This document shows, one piece after another, positions 11,250 through 21,916 of a stretch of 64,000 bases of DNA (position 1 is the first letter of the stretch; every line of letters starts with the position of its first letter). Origin of the DNA: Catonia carolina (taxonomy: Eukaryota; Arthropoda; Insecta; Hemiptera; Achilidae); contig JAQMRL010000008.1 of assembly GCA_035578175.1 (NCBI GenBank), positions 60,258,541-60,322,540 on the forward strand. The letters run 5' to 3'. The notes beneath the pieces were generated by a model. It saw only the letters and a list, made by a program, of their open reading frames with translations, searched no databases and was not told the DNA's origin. Made by a program: the position numbers and the translations under genes.

Positions 11250-12289
11250 TTTAAAAATTTTAATGTTTAGTTGGAATTTGAACTTAATTTTTTTAAAGAT
11301 TGGTAGGATAAGATAAGTTGATATTCCTAACTGGCATGTTACTTGCTAAATTTATAAGCTTGAATGAAATTCATTTATTACACCTATTTTATTATTTAAT
11401 ATTATATATTTTTAAGAAAATGAATTAGTTTAGAATTCATTATACTAAACTTTTCAATTGGTATTATTATACAGATAGATGGCTTCGCAAAAGTCTAGAC
11501 TTCTTTTTACAGTAATGTTATTTTCGTATCATGCTGTACATTCATTCACCCCTTCACTTTTATTATATATTAGTATATCTTACTTTCATGCTTCGCGATA
11601 TCGCAATTCAAACACGGCTGTAGATAATGTTTGTTTCAAACTGCTGTTCTCATTATTAGCTTGTTATTACAGATACCCTCTCCACCATCGTAAAACGTCT
11701 TCAATATTGTCACCACTTGGTCTTTCTGTCTTTATCCATTCCCCCTGTTCTTAGTTTCTCTTCTCTGTTGTTTTATACCAAGCTATACTATTTCCTTCAC
11801 TGCTCAGAGATATTTCAGCTTCTCTTGCTATTATTATAGCTATTATTGCTATCATTGAAAATGTTATTAATTTGTATTAAAGACCTTGTTATTATTAAGT
11901 GATGTAATGAAATTTGTTACTTGTTAGTTCGTAATATGCTACAAATTAATTTTATTAAAAATTGTTCTCGGTGTATTTATGTTTTCATTATAGTAGATAA
12001 AAATGTATTGGTTCTAATTTATAATTAATTTTTATTTATCTTCCATTATGGTTTGTTGATTTTATTATTAACGAGAAATTTCAAATTTCCGTCTAGTAAA
12101 AAAATATTCTTATTCTTAAGTATGTATGAAAACAAATTCAATTTAATACCTTTTGAAAAATTAGATTACATTTTACTGCACCTTCATAATTATTTAATAT
12201 TAAAAATTCTTTTCATTAGACGACGCGTCTCATGGTTGGTGGTAGGTTTTTAAAGGCTTTACCTTTAACTTATAGGAAAAACCATTAAC
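11250..12289. other. Unassigned A+T-rich stretch
   Basis: No supported gene. A 91-codon plus-strand frame at 11479-11754 starts with a hydrophobic stretch but shows no family signature and sits in biased sequence, so it is not called. Confidence 0.4.
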
Positions 12290-12540
12290 GAATTCTTTAT
12301 CAACTATTTAAGAGGAATCAAATGACGCTACTTTTGTTTCCAAATTCTGACTTTTAATTTCTTGACTTCCGGTTTTGGGTCACTTCTGGTTGAAACCAGA
12401 ACTTCAAACCCAACGATTTCTGTATCAACCCTTTAAGAGGGATCAAATGAAACTATTTATGTTTCCAAATTCCGACTTTATTTCTTGACTTAAGGTTTTG
12501 GGCCACTTTCGGTAGAAACCGAAACTTCAAACCTAATCCA
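12290..12540. repeat. Two-unit tandem repeat, period ~125 bp
   Basis: The block 'tatcaac...ttaagagg.atcaaatga...gtttccaaattc.gac' followed by 'ttgactt..ggttttggg.cact' and 'gaaac..aacttcaaacc' occurs at 12290-12414 and again at 12415-12540, with point differences. Each unit also holds a small inverted motif (ggttgaaacc, ggtagaaacc). No coding content. Confidence 0.75.
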
Positions 12541-12984
12541 GGCCCACTTAATTTTTTTATAGATTACGAATCCGAAAACCGTTTGTTGCTATCTAGTGTA
12601 GTTTCTAACATCTGGGTGTGACGGGCGGACGGACAAAACAAAATGAAGATTGAAAATTTAAAAATTGCCTCCAATTATGTTGTTTAAACCTACATTTCTT
12701 ACTTATAAAACTATGCAGCTGTAATAAAAATTTAATAGTTTTGTTAATGATTCTTTGAATAATTGTGAATTTTATACTATTTTCCGTAGTACAATGATCT
12801 TTTAATTTAATTTACCTGAGTAATTTGACAGGAAACAAAAAATATGTTTTTGAATGTTATAGATATTGTTTTCCATCTAATGAAGGTTGTAAATAATGTA
12901 GAAGATCCAAATTTCGTGTAGTTTCTTTGAATTTTGTTGTTAAAAAACAAAATTTTTAAAAGTATTTTGTAAATAATATTGTAA
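12541..12984. other. Unassigned A+T-rich stretch
   Basis: No recognisable gene or repeat boundary. It ends at the left target duplication of the RTE-like insertion. Confidence 0.4.
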
Positions 12985-13923
12985 ATTACCTAAATAATTA
13001 CAAATTATTACAATTTATTACAATTACTAAATGATTACTCTGAAGGATGGAAAATTAACGGACAGAATAATGACAAATAAGGGAGTGAAACAGGGATGTC
13101 CAATTTCACCTGCCTTGTTCAACATTTATGTGAACGAGCTTATGTTTGTGTGGCAGCACCAAGTTGACAAGGGTATTTCTCTCACCCGAAATACTTACCT
13201 GAACCATTTAATGTTTGCTGACGACACTGTAATCATACAGGAATCTGAGGACAAGCTGCAAGTTGCGATGCATAGGCTCGGCCTCATAAGCAAATACTTT
13301 AATATGAAAATAGCAGCAGGAAAAACAAAAGTCATTGCTTTTCGTGGAAAATGGCCTATAAAATCTAAAATAGTAGTCGAAAACAAAATCTTGGAGCAAG
13401 TGTCAAATTTAAAATACTTCGGATGTGACATAACGCATGATTATGACCGGGATCCTCAACAAAAAATATCGAGGTTCAACATGATCTGTGGGGTAATAAA
13501 CCGATCTCTCAGGAGTAGAGCTAGAAAGAACACCCTGCTCAAATTTTATAAAGTAATGGCGATCCCAGCATTGGCTTATGGAAGCGAGACATGGGTCCTT
13601 AAAAAAAAACAAGAATCAAAAATTCAGGCAGCAGAAATGCGATTCCTGAGGCAGGTGAAAGGTTGTACAAGAGAGGATAGAAACCGAAATGAGGAGATAA
13701 GGAGAGAGTGTGATGCCCAGCCACTCTTGAGCATATTGAGAACCTACAGGAAAAATTGGTCAGATCATGTTGTAAGAATGTCACAAGACCGCCTCCCTCG
13801 ATCTGCGCTGCTCTATAAACCAATCGGAAAGAGAAATATTGGTAGGCCGAGGAAAAGATGGACGCCGGAACAGGCTTGAATAGCCTAATCCATGAAGACG
13901 ACGACGACGATTACCTAAATAAT
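12985..13923 (+). mobile_element. 5'-truncated RTE-like LINE insertion with 14-bp target duplication
   Basis: ATTACCTAAATAAT occurs at 12985-12998 and again at 13910-13923, bounding an insertion of about 911 bp. The insertion encodes the C-terminal two thirds of a reverse transcriptase and ends in a GAC/GAT trinucleotide tail rather than poly-A, the usual 3' end of RTE-type LINEs. About 30 bases between the left duplication and the coding part look like A+T filler. Confidence 0.85.
13031..13879 (+). CDS. RTE-like endonuclease-reverse transcriptase, C-terminal fragment (intact frame)
   Basis: The 282-codon frame has reverse transcriptase motifs in order: NKGVKQGCPISPALFNIYVN (motif 4 region, residues ~17-36), LNHLMFADDTVII with the catalytic FADD (~58-70), the thumb-like LEQVSNLKYFGCDI, then TLLKFYKVMAIPALAYGSET and AAEMRFLRQVKGCTR. 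It ends GRPRKRWTPEQA next to the element's trinucleotide tail, so the C-terminus is natural. Fingers and the N-terminal apurinic-type endonuclease are missing: a stop lies directly before the ATG and the insertion is 5'-truncated, so the start is only the first Met. A related decayed copy lies at 59805-60197. It cannot encode a working retrotransposase alone. Confidence 0.85.
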   Translation: MITLKDGKLTDRIMTNKGVKQGCPISPALFNIYVNELMFVWQHQVDKGISLTRNTYLNHLMFADDTVIIQESEDKLQVAMHRLGLISKYFNMKIAAGKTKVIAFRGKWPIKSKIVVENKILEQVSNLKYFGCDITHDYDRDPQQKISRFNMICGVINRSLRSRARKNTLLKFYKVMAIPALAYGSETWVLKKKQESKIQAAEMRFLRQVKGCTREDRNRNEEIRRECDAQPLLSILRTYRKNWSDHVVRMSQDRLPRSALLYKPIGKRNIGRPRKRWTPEQA

Positions 13924-14154
13924 AGTCCATAGGATCGAATAAATAGTATAAATGAGTCCGAAAGGATATTGAGAGAACTGAAATAAACCAAGAAAACAAT
14001 ATTGACTTAGCCAAGTTCAGGCTATTTATTAATGACTTCGAAGAACTCGCGAAGAACAGATAAGAACATCTGGTTCACTTCTGTAAAGGAGTTATAGTGG
14101 AAGAATTCTGAGAGTGTAAGTTGCAAAATGAGCTTCCAGCAATGTCTGAAGTCT

Positions 14155-14480
14155 CTTTCTCCTTCTTCTTCTTCTTCTTCGAGTGCTATATTCTTAGGAG
14201 ACGTTGGTGATCATCATGATCCATGTAAGCCTATCAATTACTGTTCGTAAAAGGTCCACTGTCTTAGGTTTTTAAGGCAAGATGTTTATCTTCGAACAGG
14301 ATCCCTTCATCCTTCCATTTTTTCCTGCAGGGTTAACTTAATCAACTCGTATTTTTCTCTTCTTCTCATGATATGTTTTTCTCCCTTAATTTTGCTCAGA
14401 ATCTTTCTCGATTGTTCTTGCGTCATTCCAATATTTTTTCATTAATTACTTGGTGTATACGGGAGACTCTAAGCATTCGT
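14155..14480 (-). pseudogene. LINE (endonuclease-RT type) 3' end with (GAA)n tail
   Basis: On the minus strand broken frames read HIMRRREKYELIKLTLQEKM and then SCLKNLRQWTFYEQ. This is the conserved C-terminal region ('GH-MR--KY-LL-LI--GK', then 'WLKNLR-W') of endonuclease-RT LINEs common in insects. It ends in a GAAGAAGAA tail (ctt repeats at 14163-14180 on the plus strand). Related fragments are at 37347-37600 and 45575-46010. Confidence 0.65.
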
Positions 14481-14585
14481 TGTTATTACCACTTTTCAAA
14501 ATTATCAGAGTGCCTAAGTAATATCATCTGTTAGGATTCATGCCGTAACTACATTGTATATAATATTGAGAAGACGTAAAATTGA

Positions 14586-14661
<76 letters not shown>

Positions 14662-15469
14662 TAAAGTAGGTGTATTTTTATATTATTACTTTAAATTTTA
14701 TAAACAAGTTGAAATAGCCTTGGAAGCTTAATTCGTATCGTTTATGATGGATTCACATGTTTGCGATAGCCAGACTACAATTCGAAGATTGTAAAACATC
14801 TTTTGTACATGACATATTCACAGTGTATTATACTGTAATCATCAAAGTTTGGATTCGAACAGTGTTTCTCACAATATCGTAACATATTCTGTTTTGTAAA
14901 ATTGAAATTCAAATATTATAAGGACAATCGATTTGGTAACGTCTACATGGTACATGTTTGACTTATTGGAATACGTTTATAAAATCGATATTAACAATGG
15001 ATCGGTTTGTGTTATCTAAAGTTGTTTATTGATCAATATCTGTTTATTGGTTTGGTGGTGGTCCTTTTATGAAAGGGTGTATAAAGTTAGAGAAGGATGG
15101 TAGAATAGGCTGTTGTTAGTGAAGAGGAAAATAGTGAGAACATTTTGGAATGTAGGTAGGAACGATGATGGTAGGTGTGGGCAAATGATGGATGTTCCTC
15201 TTTTATGATGCGACATCCGTCTGTCGATATCGAAAACAGATAACGCGTCTTGTGCAATTCGCTAATGCTCCGTTTAGTCTATATAGATATACAGTATTGT
15301 ATACTTTATTATATAAAAATATATTTCTCAGGTATATTATGTACATTAAATACATAAAACACTTGGGAATTATTTTATATACATATATTAAAATCATTGA
15401 AACGATAAAAGAGCTGAAAATATTTAAAATATTTTGTCAATCTTATAATTATATTTTCCCATATCAGAC
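14481..15469. other. Unassigned stretch containing a (TA)n microsatellite
   Basis: A (TA)n array of about 70 bases lies at 14589-14658. The remainder has no supported gene; a frame at 15192-15482 is A+T-driven and runs into a family A repeat. Confidence 0.5.
14589..14658. repeat. (TA)n microsatellite
   Basis: About 35 uninterrupted TA units, self-complementary and so able to form a cruciform. Confidence 0.95.
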
Positions 15470-15775
15470 ATGTGAAGTGTGAAATTATTTGCACTCGATC
15501 TGCTAGTTCCAGGAATACAAAAAATAGGTCTGTTTCTTATCACTTGGTCAGCCAATTGTATATATTATTGAAGCATTTAAGAACAGAAGAGGTAGAGATG
15601 TAAAAGACACGAGTTATCTTCTCTGAGAGTAATGAATTTCATTTACAGCCAGACCCTGTAGTGAATGAAGTGAAGCTGTCATTTGCAAGGTGGAAATTAG
15701 ATGCTTTTCGTAGGGCCTGGCATGCTGATAGTCATACTTTTTCAGTCAGTGAGGAAGGCACCAGAAGTAAACTAC
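15470..15775 (+). repeat. Family A repeat, left part of a copy split by a gypsy element
   Basis: The sequence follows the copy at 25971 through 'gttccagg', 'aagaacagaagaggtag', 'cagccagaccctgtagtgaa' and 'gtgaggaaggc', then stops at 15775 at the LTR. The continuation (ctcactcctcgttttac...tctttcggctg) resumes at 21917. The final CTAC is the target duplication of the gypsy element. Confidence 0.85.
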
Positions 15776-16284
15776 TGTCCCAGGTTCATCAATAACAATA
15801 AATCTGAAAGGTTTTTGTCTTCAAAAATTCAACTTTGTTTATTCAAAATTTGTAGGTAAATATTTAAAAACATTTAAAAAAACAATTAAAATCTTTAAAA
15901 TTCTTTAAAAACTTATTTAAAAATGTTGAATCTTTTTTCTGCAAATCTTCTAAAAAATATTTGTTCTAAGGTTAATACAATTCTGTAATATTAATAAACT
16001 TTCAAAAATTATTTTGTTTTTAAAAACTTGTATAAGCCACTTCGCTCCTTTAAGAGTTTAAAAAGGAATGGAGTCAACAATCCAATTTATTAATTTAATA
16101 AAATTTTTCTTTTTTACTTCTTCTCATATCTTTAGATCAAAATCAAAATGTTCCTCTCACATCTGTAGTTGAGATCATCTGGTATGTGGGTTGATGCTGT
16201 AAAGTTATGTTTATGTTTACGTTAGAATGTTATTAATGTGTTTATACTGTTTGTTGTGTGTCTGTGGAGATGTCTCATATTACA
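15776..16284 (-). repeat. 3' LTR of the gypsy element
   Basis: 509 bp, TG...CA. On the minus strand it follows the polypurine tract. It is identical to the 5' LTR apart from position 16189. Confidence 0.95.
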
Positions 16285-16303
16285 ATCTCCCCCCCCCCCA
16301 CCG
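16285..16303 (-). promoter_or_regulatory. Polypurine tract
   Basis: The plus strand reads atct followed by a C run and 'acc' directly inside the 3' LTR. On the element's strand that is GGT plus a G run plus AGAT, the expected plus-strand primer for reverse transcription. Confidence 0.85.
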
Positions 16304-16567
16304 GAGAGTAAACTGAAGTACAAAGGTACGTGTAGACAAAATAAAGGGGGCGAGTGCTTAAAAGAAAAAAGAGAAGGTGAGTATGTAGCAGTTGTCGGCC
16401 TGAGATGGTAATATTCATTCATTCGGGGCCCCTTTCAATAAAACATTCAAATAGCATGCAAACAGCACAGTTTACATTTTTGTTACAATCATCTCAAGCT
16501 CGAGTATCGCGACAGACATCACCAAAATAAATCCTCATGAAAATAAATTATGTAAATTATGAGTAAA

Positions 16568-17373
16568 TTATGTAACTTTTTTAAGGTTAGAAATATGTTC
16601 TTTAGTTATTTCTCCTCCAATAGTCTTACGGAGTAAGGCTGTAACTGGAGTAGAGAAGCCGATGATATACAAAGGTTCAGACCATCGATATGCCATTTTT
16701 GCACAAATGTTTTTCCGTTTCGAACTTACGGGGTGAGTTTTAAGTAAAACTTTGTCTCCCACCGAAAACGGATTGGGGTGGCGTGTGGCATTATATCGGC
16801 GCGCCATATCATGATGGGATTTAATTAGTTTTCTTCTAATATCACACATCATGTTACTGGAACGTATAGGATTTCTATGGAGGATATCTTGGATATTCCA
16901 TGCTCTATCCAACGGTGTTTGAGCTGGAAAAGTATGCAATATGTCAAATGGGCATTTCCCATGAGCATTATGTCGAGCCATATTAAAGGCTAATTGGAAC
17001 CAAAATAGAGATTTGTCCCAGGTTGTTTGAGTCGTTGCATGATATGCAATAAGGATAGACCTAAGATTTCGATTTAATCGTTCGGCGTGAGATGGTTGAG
17101 GATGATATGGTGAGAGGGTGGTTCGTTTTATGCCTAGATTGAAACAAAAGTGTTTAAACATTATGGAATTAAAATTTTTAGCGTTATCTGTGACATTAAC
17201 CTCGGGATGGAGTAATTTTGGAAAATACGTTTTAATTCATCGACAATGGAGGATGTTTTAGTGTTTCTTAATGGAGCTAGCCATGTAAATTTTGAAAAAC
17301 TATCTACTACCACTAGAATATATTTATAACCTTGGTTAGTTTTTGGCAGGCTACCTACAGTATCAATAAACAA
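16568..17373 (-). pseudogene. Integrase catalytic core and C-terminal part, two frameshifts
   Basis: The integrase continues from the gag-pol frame but in other frames. The segment 17161-17373 holds FIDTVGSLPKTNQGYKYI with the first catalytic Asp. The segment ending at 16568 holds, read from about 17203 down, VTDNAKNF with the second Asp and SHAERLNR with the Glu (34 residues between them). It goes on to a C-terminal region with FSVGDKVLLKTHP and a stop at 16568. Frame changes occur at an A6 run (17376-17381, T6 on the coding strand) and at a short GGG run near 17204 (CCC on the coding strand). All catalytic residues are present, so only the indels break it. With LTRs almost identical, both indels may be homopolymer sequencing or assembly errors. 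Confidence 0.85.
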
Positions 17374-20300
17374 TGAAAAAATGGCACTGTCGGAACTCTG
17401 GAACTAAGATTTCCCCATTTATAATTTATTCCAGGTTTACTACGTTGGCAGGTTGTACAAGCATTCACTTTTAAAGGAATTTCTCGATATATAGCTGGCC
17501 AATAAAAATACCGTGTAATTTTGTGTATGGTTTTATCAACACCTAAATGTCCACCGATTTCCGACTGATGGAAGTATTTAAATACTAAATCTTTTAAGGA
17601 ATTGGGGAGAACGATTTTGGTTGGGTTATTGTTTTTATCTTTTAGACATAGGACACCTTTGGATAAACAAAATTTATTATTCATTTGTTGTTTTTGTTGA
17701 AGGATAAAGGTATCCTGTTCTTGATGTTGTCTTAGATCTGTAAAAGATAGGGGGAATTGAGATAATAAGGTATTAATATAAGATATATCTTTTGAGATAT
17801 CTTCGTTATTTAAATCGTACATCCTCGATAATGCGTCAGCCACATTATTATCTGAACCACGGATGTGATTAATTTTAAATTTAAAAACAGATAATCTAAG
17901 TAACCATCTAGCGAGTCTACCTAACTGCTTTGGTCTGGAAAGAAGCCAGGCTAAAGCTTGGTTATCGGTTTCTAAAAGAAATTCTCGATGTGTTAAATAA
18001 GTTCTAAAATGATCCGTTGCAAAAACAACTGCAAGACACTCTCGTTCATATGCAGAAAATTTCCGTTCTGCTTCTGTTAATGTTTTGGAAGCATACGCTA
18101 TGGGTTTTCTAAATCCTTCATGTTCCTGAAGTAGGACAGCTCCTAGACCTGTATCAGACGCATCCGTCTGTAAAATGAAAGCTTTGGAGAAATCTGGTAT
18201 TGCCAATACCGGGGGATTAGCAATTGCTTGTTTGAGATCTTCAAACGCAATTTGTTGTGAGTCTCCCCAGATAAACTGAGTGTTTTTACGACGTAACTTA
18301 TTTAAGGGTTCTATTCTATCAGCATAATTTTTGATAAATTTAGAGAAATAATTAATCATACCACAATATCGATGCACTTGTTTTACCGACGTCGGTTGTG
18401 GGTACTGTAATATTTTTTGCGTCCTCGCCGGATCTATAGAAACTCCTTTGTATGATAAGGTGTGTCCAAGGAACGGTATTTCATTTACAGCAAATGTTAC
18501 CTTATCGGGATTAACTGTAATACCAGCTTTCCGCAGAATTGCCAATACTATTTTAATATGTTTGACATGCTCTGTAAAACTTTTAGAATATATTAATATA
18601 TCGTCCATGTAATTAAATACAAATTTATGTTTAATATTTTTGAATAATGTATTCATAAGACGTGTTAAAACTTGTGCACCAGTCGAGAGACCAAAAGGTA
18701 ATCTTACGTATTCGTATAAGCCATCCGGTGTGCAAAACGCGGTGATTTGACGAGATTTTTCTGTCAATGGTATCTGATGGTACGCTTGCGCTAAATCTAA
18801 GGTACTGAACCAGCGGGCATTAGAAAACCATTGAAAAGCATGATTTATATTCGGTAAAGGTTGGGCTTCTGAGTCAATTATTAAGTTGACTCGGCGATAG
18901 TCTACGACTAAGCGACTTGTACCGTTCGGTTTCGGAATTAAAAAGGCTGGGGAAGAATAAGGTGAAACACTTTCTCTAATTACTTTATCTTTTAATAATT
19001 TGTCAATTTGGTTTTTCATTTGGAGCGTTTTTATCGGATTTAATGGATAGGGCCTAGATTTTATAATTTCGCTATTTTTGAGTTTAATATCATATTTTAA
19101 TACATGGGTACAACCTAATTTAGTTGTGAGTACGTCAGGAAATTTCTTACATAAATTATTAATTGTATTTTTAATATATTCACTTTGTTCTATGTTGTTA
19201 ATCTGTTCGGGATATAGATTGGTTAGAGAAAATTGTTGATTTTTTGCCCAATCAAAGGTTATGAAAGATCTTGAAGCATTGAATATTGCGTGGGTTTTTT
19301 GTAAGAAATTCATTCCGAGTATTATTTTATGGTGTATTTTTGATAATATTTTAAAATTTAGTTTCCACGATATGTTGTGAAGAGTAAGTTTAACCCAGAT
19401 CTGTTTATTAATTCTTAGAGGAAATCGATCAGCTGTAAGGCAAATTGTGTTAATGTTTTCTTCCTTTATAATCGCCTTCTTAGTTTTTAAAAATGTATAT
19501 AGTTGTTGATTAATAATATTATGAGTGGAACCAGAATCAATGAGAGCGTTAAATATATTATTTTTGATTTTTATTGATAAAGCTTTCAACGTATAATTAC
19601 AGTTCAACGTGTTTTCTTTTAACCTTAAATGTTTACACGGATTATGTTTACAAACACATTGTTTATCTACGTTAAAGCCATATGATGTGTGTTTGCAAAG
19701 ATTCAGTTTTTGTGAAACATTATTATTTTCTTTTCGCTGTAAAATTTTACAATTCCTTTTGATATGACCTAGCTTATGACAATAAAAACATTTTAAGGAT
19801 GTTGCAGGCATTTGTGATCTGATTATGTTGCAAGCTGTATCTTTTAAAGTATTTTGTTTACTTTGGTTAGGTACCATGGTATTCACATTATTTATTACAC
19901 TTGTATCATTTATTTTAGATAAACCGATATCATTAAGGGTCCTAGCATAAACTCTTTCATAGACATATGTGTCTAATTCATTGAAATCTTGTAAATTATT
20001 AGGTTTGCCGATTATACCTATGTGCGTGGCATATATTTCATTTAAACCGGTTAAAATTATATTAATTAACTCACCTTCTGTCAGATCTAATCTTAACACT
20101 TCATGGTTTTCTAAGATTTCTTTTATGTATTCAGTAAGAGTCTCCGTTTGTGACTGATTTCGGTATAACAATTTGAGTTTTAATATTTCTTTCATTTTTG
20201 GTGTGATTAGTTTGCTTACTAAATCTCTATGAAATTGATCGAAATTATGATTATTTTTAATAGAATTTTCAAAAATTTGTTCAGTGAAACCAGTCATAAA

Positions 20301-21077
20301 TGGAGTCAACAATACCAAAGGTAAATCTACTGCATAACGTTTTTGTATTTGTTTAATAATTTTGATATTTCGTACTAGCATGTCAATATCACGTCCATCA
20401 GTTATAGTTAATTGTTTTAATTCATTTTCAATTGGATTTGCAATTTTTGTCCAATTAAAATTTAATTCACGATGAAAATAAACGGGATTATGATTACCTA
20501 CTGCATTCGGTATCAATATGTCAGGAGTTTCGTTTCTAGGAACAGGATTTTGCATTACTGGGGGATGTAAAAGATTAACATGACCAACATCAAGATTTCC
20601 TTGTTGATCAGGTAAAAAATTATTTCCTAAATGTACGTCTTCAAGATTTATGTTGTTTTGCTCGAAATTAGGTTCAATTTCGAAATTTTGTAACCTATTA
20701 AGTTTCCAAATCTCAAATCCTTCTTTTAAATTTTGAAATCCTACGAGTTTATCTGGTTTGTTGGGTAATATGAATGTTAATAGTTTGTTAAGCCTATCAT
20801 CAAATATTTCGGCATTATACCTTTCTAATTCAGTTAAATTTTCTATGTTCCGTAACTTTGCTAAATAATTTTGACACTCCGTCAGTTGTTTGTCTATGTC
20901 AAATCTATGTAGTGTAGTTAAATCAATTTGGCGTCCATTATCTAAGAGTTTTTGTAACCTTTGTTTTTTTTGTCTTACGTTTCCTGTAGTCGTGCTTTTT
21001 CGTATGCGTAGTTGGAAGTTAATGTTTGTCTCGTCTAGTTTGGTGGGGTCAAGAATCGGTGCTACTTCCCTATTCAT
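17355..21077 (-). CDS. Gypsy Gag-Pol polyprotein (gag to integrase zinc domain)
   Basis: This is an uninterrupted 1240-codon frame. Gag fills roughly residues 1-430 and ends with the zinc knuckle CFYCHKLGHIKRNC (430-443). The protease has ALIDSGSTHNII with catalytic Asp514. The reverse transcriptase has LVVDYRRVN, the YMDD catalytic box at 823-826 and FLGHTLSYKG. RNase H has QTDASDTGLGAV (Asp972), LETDNQALAWLL and NNVADALSR. The integrase zinc domain has His1170, His1177, Cys1207 and Cys1210. Gag and Pol share one frame, so no gag-pol frameshift is needed. The frame ends early with a stop caused by a frame change at the start of the integrase core. The Met at 21077 is the first in frame and lies about 330 bases inside the 5' LTR. 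The clade within Ty3/gypsy was not resolved. Confidence 0.93.
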   Translation of the reverse strand: MNREVAPILDPTKLDETNINFQLRIRKSTTTGNVRQKKQRLQKLLDNGRQIDLTTLHRFDIDKQLTECQNYLAKLRNIENLTELERYNAEIFDDRLNKLLTFILPNKPDKLVGFQNLKEGFEIWKLNRLQNFEIEPNFEQNNINLEDVHLGNNFLPDQQGNLDVGHVNLLHPPVMQNPVPRNETPDILIPNAVGNHNPVYFHRELNFNWTKIANPIENELKQLTITDGRDIDMLVRNIKIIKQIQKRYAVDLPLVLLTPFMTGFTEQIFENSIKNNHNFDQFHRDLVSKLITPKMKEILKLKLLYRNQSQTETLTEYIKEILENHEVLRLDLTEGELINIILTGLNEIYATHIGIIGKPNNLQDFNELDTYVYERVYARTLNDIGLSKINDTSVINNVNTMVPNQSKQNTLKDTACNIIRSQMPATSLKCFYCHKLGHIKRNCKILQRKENNNVSQKLNLCKHTSYGFNVDKQCVCKHNPCKHLRLKENTLNCNYTLKALSIKIKNNIFNALIDSGSTHNIINQQLYTFLKTKKAIIKEENINTICLTADRFPLRINKQIWVKLTLHNISWKLNFKILSKIHHKIILGMNFLQKTHAIFNASRSFITFDWAKNQQFSLTNLYPEQINNIEQSEYIKNTINNLCKKFPDVLTTKLGCTHVLKYDIKLKNSEIIKSRPYPLNPIKTLQMKNQIDKLLKDKVIRESVSPYSSPAFLIPKPNGTSRLVVDYRRVNLIIDSEAQPLPNINHAFQWFSNARWFSTLDLAQAYHQIPLTEKSRQITAFCTPDGLYEYVRLPFGLSTGAQVLTRLMNTLFKNIKHKFVFNYMDDILIYSKSFTEHVKHIKIVLAILRKAGITVNPDKVTFAVNEIPFLGHTLSYKGVSIDPARTQKILQYPQPTSVKQVHRYCGMINYFSKFIKNYADRIEPLNKLRRKNTQFIWGDSQQIAFEDLKQAIANPPVLAIPDFSKAFILQTDASDTGLGAVLLQEHEGFRKPIAYASKTLTEAERKFSAYERECLAVVFATDHFRTYLTHREFLLETDNQALAWLLSRPKQLGRLARWLLRLSVFKFKINHIRGSDNNVADALSRMYDLNNEDISKDISYINTLLSQFPLSFTDLRQHQEQDTFILQQKQQMNNKFCLSKGVLCLKDKNNNPTKIVLPNSLKDLVFKYFHQSEIGGHLGVDKTIHKITRYFYWPAIYREIPLKVNACTTCQRSKPGINYKWGNLSSRVPTVPFFHCLLIL

Positions 21078-21383
21078 GTTTATACCTGTTTTGTTTAATG
21101 ATGATGATGATTTAAGTGTATGTGATCAATGACTTACCAGATGACCTCAATATACTTGCCTACACAAATTATAATTAACAATTATAAATTATTTTGTAAA
21201 TTTTTAGAAGATTTGTTTTATTATGTGTTATTTGATTAATTTTATTTGGTGAATTTGATTCCGGTTCGTTCCTTTTCCTTTTGTTATGTTTTCCTTCCAA
21301 TCTTGTCGTTGCTTTTATATATTGATATTTTGTTTCCTTTCCTGAAATTGTCTTGAAAATTATGTTGAAATTGAATTATGTTA

Positions 21384-21402
21384 TCCCGGGTTTCGGCACC
21401 AT
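21384..21402 (-). promoter_or_regulatory. Primer-binding site
   Basis: Just inside the 5' LTR the minus strand reads TGGTGCCGAAACCCGGGAT, starting with the TGG expected to pair with a tRNA CCA end and far richer in G+C than its surroundings. The matching tRNA is not named here. Confidence 0.75.
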
Positions 21403-21407
21403 TTTAT

Positions 21408-21916
21408 TGTCCCAGGTTCATCAATAACAATAAATCTGAAAGGTTTTTGTCTTCAAAAATTCAACTTTGTTTATTCAAAATTTGTAGGTAAATATTTAAA
21501 AACATTTAAAAAAACAATTAAAATCTTTAAAATTCTTTAAAAACTTATTTAAAAATGTTGAATCTTTTTTCTGCAAATCTTCTAAAAAATATTTGTTCTA
21601 AGGTTAATACAATTCTGTAATATTAATAAACTTTCAAAAATTATTTTGTTTTTAAAAACTTGTATAAGCCACTTCGCTCCTTTAAGAGTTTAAAAAGGAA
21701 TGGAGTCAACAATCCAATTTATTAATTTAATAAAATTTTTCTTTTTTACTTCTTCTCATATCTTTAGATCAAAATCAAAATGTTCCTCTCACATCTGTAG
21801 TTGAGATCATCTGGTATGTGTGTTGATGCTGTAAAGTTATGTTTATGTTTACGTTAGAATGTTATTAATGTGTTTATACTGTTTGTTGTGTGTCTGTGGA
21901 GATGTCTCATATTACA
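21408..21916 (-). repeat. 5' LTR of the gypsy element
   Basis: 509 bp and identical to the 3' LTR except at 21821. On the minus strand it begins TGTAATATGAGACATC and should carry the promoter of the element. Confidence 0.95.

Larger units (their letters stand above)
15776..21916 (-). mobile_element. Complete Ty3/gypsy LTR retrotransposon, 6141 bp
   Basis: Two 509-bp LTRs differ at a single base (16189 G, 21821 T). They enclose, on the minus strand, a primer-binding site, a gag-pol frame, an integrase tail and a polypurine tract. CTAC flanks both ends (15772-15775, 21917-21920). The LTRs run TG to CA. Pol order protease, reverse transcriptase, RNase H, integrase defines Ty3/gypsy. No env frame follows integrase. 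The near-identity of the LTRs means recent insertion. It split an older family A repeat. Confidence 0.95.

Noticed and set aside
11479..11754. 91-codon frame with a hydrophobic start
   Set aside because: Looks signal-peptide-like at first, but the rest is biased sequence and there is no second copy or family signature.
14589..14658. Origin or regulatory element at the (TA)n run
   Set aside because: A simple microsatellite explains it.
17161..17373. Independent small gene within the gypsy element
   Set aside because: It is the first part of the integrase core in a shifted frame, not a separate gene.
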